Shown piece after piece: positions 5,144 to 10,010 of a DNA stretch of 10,010 nt. Position 1 is the stretch's first letter; each line of letters starts with the position of its first letter. The stretch is from assembly GCA_964353455.1 (NCBI GenBank), contig CAYGWP010000045.1, positions 1 through 10,010 of the forward strand, read 5' to 3'. The translations under genes and the position numbers were made by a program. This stretch comes from CAYGWP01 sp964353455. Its GTDB lineage: Bacteria > Planctomycetota > Phycisphaerae > FEN-1346. The notes beneath the pieces were generated by a model, which saw only the letters and a program-made list of their open reading frames with translations, ran no database searches and was not told the DNA's origin.

Positions 5144-7594
5144 ATGGTGAGCAGGATGGTAAGGTGCTGGTTAGCCGCCGCGCTTGCGCGGCGCGTGTTT
5201 TTGCTTTCGGCGATGGCACTTGCCATCGCTGCGCCGTGCCTCGCCGCCGAGCATCCGTACATCCTCTGGACCCGCTCGGACCTTGTGGCCCTCCGCAAGA
5301 AGGTCGAGACCGAGCCGTGGGCCACGGCCCAATATGAGAGGATGCTCGGTAAGCCGGATGAGCACGGGCGGAGCCTCGCACGGCTGTTTCAATTCGCCGT
5401 CATGGGCGACAAGGCCGCCGGCGAGGCCGAGAAGAAGGAACTCCTGTCGCTCCTCAGGGCCCAGGACCCGCTGGGCGGGTCGCAGGAATTCAACGTCCTT
5501 CGATATGATCTTCTCTACGATTCCCTGGCCGCCGACGAGCGCCGGGCCGTCGAAGACTGCTTCCGCCGCTACATCGAGTACTCGGTCGTCATCGACGGCG
5601 TGTTCGACCCGAACCTCTTTAACGACGGCCGCAACTATTCGCGCTACGACGCCCGCCGGTACACGCGCTCCAACTGGCTGCCGAACATCATCTGGCCGCG
5701 CAAGGTCAGCGGCAACCTGATGGCCCTGGCAATCGGCGATGAGGCCGTCATCCGCCGCACCTGGTCGGCCTACGGGTCGTGGCAGTGGTATTTCGATGAG
5801 TACCTATGTGACACAGGCCTCTACGCCGAGGAGTTCTCGAAGATGGGCGCATCGCCCGGCGCCATGCTCCTCTATTGCATGGGCCTGGAGCGGCTCGGAC
5901 TCGGCGGCTTGGGCTTCGGATACCGCGGCCGGGGCGGCGCAACCATGCGCGGGCACATGGCCGGCCTCATCGACCTGGGCTACCCGCGGGTGGACCTGGG
6001 GAGCGCGCGGCCGCACTACCCGATGATGACGATGGGGGACCTGAGGCAGATGGGTTCCAGCCAGCACGACCAGTTCGGCGGCTTCGCGTTCCAGCACTCG
6101 CTGGTGCGCGGATACCTGGCCGACGGGACGGGCGGCAACGAGCGTTGGGTCTCGCACGGCGCGTGGGGCGGGACGAAGCGCGGCAAGTCGCCGCAGTGGG
6201 ACCTCGACAAGACCGAAAAGATGCAGATACCTCTCTGGTTTGAGATCGCTCACAGGCTGTGGCCCGAGGCCGGGTTCGACTACTTCCTCGCCCGGATGCG
6301 CGGGCCGGACGAGGACCGATATGTCCCGAGCCTCTTTTTCGGCCTCGACCCGATCGACCCGGCGAAGGTCCGCCCGCCGCGCGCTCCGTCGGCCGTCTGG
6401 CCGGAGCGCGGTATCGCCATGCTGCGGGCCGAGGACGGGCCGGCGTACTGGGAATCCGACGCCCCGGCGGTCGCCATGCGCCTTGCGACCGACTACGCCC
6501 ACAACGTGAACGACGCCTTCGCCATCCTCGGCTACTACGCGCTGAACCGGCCCATCTACCTCAACCGGCAGGTTGCCCAGAGTTACGCCTACGGTTGGAG
6601 CCGGAGCGTGCGGAGCCACTGCGGCGTGGCGGTGGATGCGATGGAGCCGAAGTTCACGAGCGCTGTGGCCGTGCGTCACGGCTTCGACGCGCAGGCGAAG
6701 TTCGTCGCGGCGCGGAGCGAGAAGGTATATCCAGACGTGGATATGGAGCGGGCGCTCTTCCTCACGCGCGAGTACCTGCTGGACGTTTCGCATCTCTCCG
6801 CCGCCGAGCCGCACACATACGGCTGGCTCGTCCACGCCCTCGGCCGGGCCGCGCCGGATGATGAGAGGGCGTGGTCTCCGTCCGAGACGCTCGCCGCCGG
6901 CTTCTACAGGACCGCCGTCGAGATCGAGGGCGAGAGGACGCTTGATGCCGGCGGCCGCACGTGGGCGATGACCGTGCTCCAGACTTGCGCTCTCGCGGAC
7001 CCGAAGCAGAGCCGCGTCGGGGAGGCGTGGTACGCGTGCAAGATCGGCGTCCGCATGACCATGCTCGGCGAGGCGGGCACCAGCGCCTTCATCCACAAGA
7101 CGCCGGAGCGCGAGAAGAGCACGCAGGACGGGAAGCCCATCCCGCCCGCCGCGGGCGCGAAGGCGGAACCGGCGAACGAGTTCGGCGGCATCACGATCGT
7201 TGCGGCCCGCCAGGCGCAGGGCACGACGTTCGTTGTGCTCCACGAGCCGTTCAAGGGCGGCGATGGGCGCATCGCCGAGTTCCGCCGCATCCAGGAGTCG
7301 CCCGATACCGTCGCGGTAGCGGTCATCGGCAAGCCCGGCACGGGCATCGACGACCGCGTGATGATCCGCCTGGGCGATGAGTTCGACAAGCCGGTCACGG
7401 TGGCGGGGGACGGCGAGAGTTTCACCTTCGCCGACCGGGCGCACGTGCGGATCGGAAAGGACCGCGTCGATGTCTCGGGCACGCTTATATCGCTCAAGGT
7501 CCGCGTTGCCGGCTCTCCGAGACTTTTCGTCAACGGCCGCGAGCAGCCCGCGGTGATGGCCGGCGGCTTCCTGACCTTCGTCGCCGCGCCGTAA
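5144..7594 (+). CDS. Exported heparinase II/III-like alpha/alpha-toroid protein, probable polysaccharide lyase
   Basis: An 816-residue exported protein with a signal peptide at 1-35 (RR at 16-17, hydrophobic 18-30, CLAA|EH). It starts HPYILWTRSDLVALRKKV, the usual opening of toroid lyases. A helical toroid probably covers about 37-400; WFDEYL-like and GLYAEEFSKMGASPGAMLLY segments (about 214-244) match the position of conserved active-site helices. From about 420 the protein becomes beta-rich. ATDYAHNVNDAFAILGYYALNRPIYLN (448-474) corresponds to the His-containing start of the heparinase II/III sheet domain, and AEPHTYGWLVHALGR (554-568) to its later His-rich strand. A terminal beta domain reaches 816. 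The family number and substrate (heparan-, alginate- or other uronate-like) cannot be set by eye; a hydrolase of the same fold is the main alternative. The start 9 bp after the sulfatase stop has only a weak purine-rich upstream site, suggesting coupled translation. Confidence 0.75.
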   Translation: MVSRMVRCWLAAALARRVFLLSAMALAIAAPCLAAEHPYILWTRSDLVALRKKVETEPWATAQYERMLGKPDEHGRSLARLFQFAVMGDKAAGEAEKKELLSLLRAQDPLGGSQEFNVLRYDLLYDSLAADERRAVEDCFRRYIEYSVVIDGVFDPNLFNDGRNYSRYDARRYTRSNWLPNIIWPRKVSGNLMALAIGDEAVIRRTWSAYGSWQWYFDEYLCDTGLYAEEFSKMGASPGAMLLYCMGLERLGLGGLGFGYRGRGGATMRGHMAGLIDLGYPRVDLGSARPHYPMMTMGDLRQMGSSQHDQFGGFAFQHSLVRGYLADGTGGNERWVSHGAWGGTKRGKSPQWDLDKTEKMQIPLWFEIAHRLWPEAGFDYFLARMRGPDEDRYVPSLFFGLDPIDPAKVRPPRAPSAVWPERGIAMLRAEDGPAYWESDAPAVAMRLATDYAHNVNDAFAILGYYALNRPIYLNRQVAQSYAYGWSRSVRSHCGVAVDAMEPKFTSAVAVRHGFDAQAKFVAARSEKVYPDVDMERALFLTREYLLDVSHLSAAEPHTYGWLVHALGRAAPDDERAWSPSETLAAGFYRTAVEIEGERTLDAGGRTWAMTVLQTCALADPKQSRVGEAWYACKIGVRMTMLGEAGTSAFIHKTPEREKSTQDGKPIPPAAGAKAEPANEFGGITIVAARQAQGTTFVVLHEPFKGGDGRIAEFRRIQESPDTVAVAVIGKPGTGIDDRVMIRLGDEFDKPVTVAGDGESFTFADRAHVRIGKDRVDVSGTLISLKVRVAGSPRLFVNGREQPAVMAGGFLTFVAAP
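5176..5202 (+). other. Strong GC hairpin followed by T5 inside the lyase signal-peptide codons
   Basis: CGCCGCGC (5176-5183) pairs with GCGCGGCG (5186-5193) around a TT centre, which in RNA would be a 7-bp stem with a CUUG loop. After four bases comes TTTTT (5198-5202). This resembles an imperfect intrinsic terminator or an mRNA processing structure lying 42 bp after the sulfatase stop, but within codons 11-20 of the lyase. It could lower expression of the downstream genes relative to the sulfatase. Chance is possible at this GC content. Confidence 0.35.
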
Positions 7595-7609
7595 CAGTTT
7601 CTGGTTACC

Positions 7610-7648
7610 CGCCCCGCCTGCCACGGCGGATCGCCAACTTGCGGGGCG
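7610..7648 (+). repeat. Nested inverted repeat between the lyase and the next gene
   Basis: CGCCCCGC (7610-7617) is perfectly complementary to GCGGGGCG (7641-7648). Inside the 23-nt loop a second hairpin, GGCG/CGCC (7625-7628 with 7632-7635), forms around GAT. It occupies most of the 73-bp gap and ends 6 nt before the ribosome site (GGGGAG, 7655-7660) of the downstream gene. There is no T-tract, so an intrinsic terminator is unlikely; mRNA stability, translation control or a protein-binding site fit better. Confidence 0.6.
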
Positions 7649-7667
7649 CGACTTGGGGAGTGTAGCC

Positions 7668-9344
7668 ATGCGACTCGCTTTGCTTTGCGCCGGCCTGCTT
7701 CTGTCCACTGCGGCCGTTGCGCCCGCGATGGCCGAGACCGCCGGGGCTAAGCAGGAGGCGCTTATTGCGACCGCGCCCGGCGGCATCACGTTCACCGTAA
7801 CGGCCGACGGCCTCTCGTCCATCAAGGTCGGCGATGCCGAGGTGGCTCGCGGCGGCTGGCACGCAGTCAATGCCGACGGGCGGTTCAAGGCGGGGCCCGA
7901 CAAGGTCCGCATCGGCAAGATCGTCGAGAAGTCCATCGAGGTGACCGTGCCCGGCCGCGCCCGCGTGCGGCACGTCCACGAGGACGCGGTGGCCGTGTAC
8001 GATTACGAAATCGCGGGCGAAGACGTGACGATCCGCGCACGGGTTGAGAACAACCACACGGACGAGCCGGTGGCCGTCCTGGGCTTCGAGGGTCTTGCGT
8101 TCGCGTTCGCCGCGCCGCCCCAGGGGCAGATGCCGAGTTGGCACGCCTCGTACCTACAGCATGTGGGCATCAAGATATGTCATCCGAGTTACTCGGTGCG
8201 AGTGGGCGGCAGTTGGGCATCCGACGGGCGGTTCGGCGTGGGCCTTACGCCGCTGGCCACGGGCCCGGCCCGCACCATGTTCCACTGGGACCGCAACTGG
8301 GCCATTAAGCAGCCGGAGGACGACAAGGGGCCGCGGCGCCTGGCGTATTACGTCCCCGCGCCGGTGCCGCCGGGCGGGGCGCGCTCGTTCGCCATGCGCC
8401 TCAGGGTGAGCGCGAACACGGATTGGCGTCATCTCCTTGAGCCGTACAAGGAGCACTTTCTGGCCACGTGGGGGCCGCTCCGATACAAGCCCGACCACCG
8501 GCCGGTTGTCCAGTTCGCCTCGGCCGACAAGACGCACGTGACGCCCGACAACCCGTTCGGCTTTCACGGCGCGAACCGCCGCTTTGACCTGCCGGAAGGG
8601 GCGAAGGCGTTCTGCGACTGGGTCATTCCGGGGATGAAGGAGGCCGGGGCCGGCGGCATCGTCTTCTGGGCGCTCCAGGGCCACGAGCCGCGCGAGGCGA
8701 TGTACCGGCCGGACTTCGACGTCTTTCCGCCTGAGATCGAGGCGAACTTGCCCACCCTCAACCGGCGGTTCACCGAGGCGGACCTCCGGTGGGGCGTATG
8801 CGCGCGGCCGGGCGAGATCGCCTATCGCGCGAACTGGACGAGCGACACAACGGTCCGCATCAACCCCGACGACCCGGAGCACATCGGCATGATGCTCGCG
8901 CGCTTTAAGAAGATGACCGATGCAGGCTGCAAGGTGTTTTATCTCGATACGTTTGGCTCATCGCTCGAAGACGTCCGCGCGATGATCCGGTACCGCGAGA
9001 GGCTGGGCGCGGACGTCCAGACCTACGTCGAGCACCAGTGCGACGCCGTGATGCCGTACTCGGGGGCCTACACCGAGGTCAACTATAGCGCCGAGAAAAA
9101 GCAGTATGGAGTCCTCATCGGGATGCGGAACTGGGAGGTCTTCCGGTGGCTGCTCGGCGATGCTTCGGCCGTCGTTACGTCGCGATGCGACTTCAAGCCT
9201 GCGGGGGCCGAGGAATCGGTCTTCCGGTTTCTCATGCGGAACCGGATGTCGCCGATGGTCGGCGACTGGCAGGTGGGCAAGACGGCGCCGGAACTTAAGG
9301 CCCTCGGGGCCGAGTTCCTTGAATTGCCGGACAAGTGGCGATAA
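7668..9344 (+). CDS. Exported protein of unknown family with a probable TIM-barrel glycosidase-like domain
   Basis: I do not recognise this 558-residue protein as a named family. Residues 1-22 are a signal peptide (AMA|ET). Residues about 36-270 are beta-rich (ITFTVTADGLSSIKVGD, then paired strands to FAMRLRVS), like the N-terminal supersandwich of several alpha-glycosidase families. From about 278 (RPVVQFAS) the pattern becomes alternating strands and helices: GAGGIVFWAL (327-336), LRWGVCARPG (373-382), GCKVFYLDTFGSS (420-432), VQTYVEHQ (450-457), AYTEVNY (467-473), like a (beta/alpha)8 barrel. Asp427 at the end of the FYLD strand, and Glu455 or Glu470, are candidate catalytic acids; this is inference from position. 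The ATG at 7668 has GGGGAG 7 nt upstream; a TTG at 7653 is possible but overlaps that site. The position in the operon favours a glycan-active role. A DUF6259-type relationship is one possibility I could not test. Confidence 0.82.
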   Translation: MRLALLCAGLLLSTAAVAPAMAETAGAKQEALIATAPGGITFTVTADGLSSIKVGDAEVARGGWHAVNADGRFKAGPDKVRIGKIVEKSIEVTVPGRARVRHVHEDAVAVYDYEIAGEDVTIRARVENNHTDEPVAVLGFEGLAFAFAAPPQGQMPSWHASYLQHVGIKICHPSYSVRVGGSWASDGRFGVGLTPLATGPARTMFHWDRNWAIKQPEDDKGPRRLAYYVPAPVPPGGARSFAMRLRVSANTDWRHLLEPYKEHFLATWGPLRYKPDHRPVVQFASADKTHVTPDNPFGFHGANRRFDLPEGAKAFCDWVIPGMKEAGAGGIVFWALQGHEPREAMYRPDFDVFPPEIEANLPTLNRRFTEADLRWGVCARPGEIAYRANWTSDTTVRINPDDPEHIGMMLARFKKMTDAGCKVFYLDTFGSSLEDVRAMIRYRERLGADVQTYVEHQCDAVMPYSGAYTEVNYSAEKKQYGVLIGMRNWEVFRWLLGDASAVVTSRCDFKPAGAEESVFRFLMRNRMSPMVGDWQVGKTAPELKALGAEFLELPDKWR

Positions 9345-9355
9345 TTGCATTTAGC

Positions 9356-9373
9356 CGGCCATCTTGATGGCCG
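9356..9373 (+). repeat. Perfect inverted repeat before the last gene
   Basis: CGGCCATC (9356-9363) and GATGGCCG (9366-9373) form an 8-bp palindrome around TT (a 7-bp RNA stem with CUUG loop). It fills the 49-bp gap between the stop at 9344 and the Shine-Dalgarno site at 9382. Only a short CTTTAA follows, so termination would be weak. It may protect upstream mRNA ends or tune the downstream start. Confidence 0.55.
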
Positions 9374-9381
9374 CGCGCTTT

Positions 9382-9389
9382 AAGGAGGT
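9382..9389 (+). promoter_or_regulatory. Consensus Shine-Dalgarno site deciding the start of the last gene
   Basis: AAGGAGGT is a full complement to the 16S rRNA 3' end core, with GGAGG ending 5 nt before the ATG at 9394. It is the strongest ribosome site in the window and fixes the start of the partial gene that follows. Confidence 0.85.
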
Positions 9390-9393
9390 CAAC

Positions 9394-10010
9394 ATGCGCA
9401 TCGTAAGCCTGGGCTTTGCCTTGTTAGCCGCATGGCTGGCCTTCGCGCCGCCGTCGCCCGGCGCCGAGCCGGATGCCCGCCGGCCGAAGAAACTCATCGC
9501 GGTCGGGTGGGACCTCGACTCCGACACGGCGTGGATCCGGCGGCACGCGGCGGAGATGGAGGCGCGGCCGTTCGACGGAATCCTCATCAACGTGGTCGGC
9601 CGGCGCGACGACAAGAAGCCGTGCCCGATGCGCCTCGCCTTCTCGAAGGAACCGTGGAAGGCCGAGTGGTTTGACTCGGCCCGCGAGGACCTGCGGGCCT
9701 GCCGCTTCACGCGATTCACCGACAATTTTCTGGTGCTCTTGGCGAACCCCGGCGACGTTGACTGGTTCGACGAGGACGGCTGGCGGGCGATCATGGAGCA
9801 CTGGCGGATTGCCGCGCGCCTGGCCAAGCAAGCGGGCGTCAATGGCATCGGCTTCGACCCGGAACCGTACTACGAGCCGCACGCGGCGTTCAAGTACCCG
9901 GCCCAGGCGGGCCGCGACCGGCGCACGTTCGAGGAGTACGCCGCAAAGGTCCGCGAGCGCGGCCGCGAGGTCATGAAGGCCGTGGCGGCAGAGTACCCCG
10001 ACATCACGAT
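9394..10010 (+). CDS. Exported putative glycoside hydrolase-like protein, N-terminal part (3'-truncated by window)
   Basis: The frame is open from the ATG at 9394 to the window end, giving 205 complete codons. Residues 1-23 are a signal peptide (MRIVSLGFALLAAWLAFAPP..., cleavage near PGA|EP). The mature part begins PKKLIAVGWDLDSDTAWIRRH, then FDGILINVVGRRDD and FLVLLANPGDVDWF, then a helix and AGVNGIGFDPEPYYEPH (about 150-166). The alternation of short hydrophobic strands with amphipathic helices is that of a TIM barrel. The acidic GFDPEPY strand end is the type of place where barrel glycosidases carry a catalytic acid. I do not recognise a named family; it is not an obvious paralogue of the preceding barrel protein. 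The 49-bp gap and same strand place it in the same operon. The rest of the gene is needed to judge length and active site. Confidence 0.82.
   Translation, partial: MRIVSLGFALLAAWLAFAPPSPGAEPDARRPKKLIAVGWDLDSDTAWIRRHAAEMEARPFDGILINVVGRRDDKKPCPMRLAFSKEPWKAEWFDSAREDLRACRFTRFTDNFLVLLANPGDVDWFDEDGWRAIMEHWRIAARLAKQAGVNGIGFDPEPYYEPHAAFKYPAQAGRDRRTFEEYAAKVRERGREVMKAVAAEYPDIT

Noticed and set aside
7653..7667. TTG start 5 codons upstream for the unknown barrel protein
   Set aside because: It overlaps the GGGGAG ribosome site that serves the ATG at 7668.
5804..7936. 710-codon minus-strand frame opposite the lyase
   Set aside because: Shadow frame caused by high GC in codon third positions; Arg/His/Val-rich without motifs, and it would span the intergenic hairpin.
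1..10010. tRNA, rRNA, CRISPR array or phage genes
   Set aside because: No cloverleaf, rRNA-like stretch, regular spaced repeats or phage-type proteins were seen on either strand.

Overview
The window is GC-rich DNA that looks like an environmental or accessory segment of a bacterium from the Planctomycetota or a related PVC lineage. This rests on several signs: a lysine-rich C-terminal tail on a Tat-exported sulfatase, a secreted FAD oxidoreductase of a type common in PVC genomes, and a cluster of exported carbohydrate-active proteins without SusC/SusD. The assignment is an inference from gene content, not a phylogenetic result.

Positions 1-674 are the 3' part of a group II intron on the + strand. 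They hold the C-terminal part of the intron-encoded reverse transcriptase/maturase (2-595), then intron RNA domains V and VI (about 601-674). The predicted 3' splice junction lies between 674 and 675. It abuts exactly the stop codon (677-675, minus strand) of the next gene.

Positions 675-3491 (minus strand) encode an exported multidomain FAD-dependent oxidoreductase flanked by carbohydrate-binding-like beta-sandwich domains. A 143-bp divergent intergenic region (3492-3634) separates it from a + strand gene series that reads as one operon: a formylglycine-type sulfatase (3635-5134), a heparinase II/III-like alpha/alpha-toroid polysaccharide lyase (5144-7594), an exported protein of unknown family with a probable TIM-barrel glycosidase-like domain (7668-9344), and a second exported, barrel-like protein cut by the window end (9394-10010). 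The three gaps are 9, 73 and 49 bp. The last two carry strong inverted repeats and good Shine-Dalgarno sites.

Together the genes describe an exported system for breaking down a sulfated, probably uronate- or amino-sugar-containing polysaccharide. The sulfatase would remove sulfate, the toroid enzyme would cleave the chain, the two barrel proteins are candidate new glycosidases, and the oxidoreductase may act on a released sugar or accessory substrate. No transporter, regulator or sulfatase-maturating enzyme is visible here. The substrate cannot be read from sequence alone.
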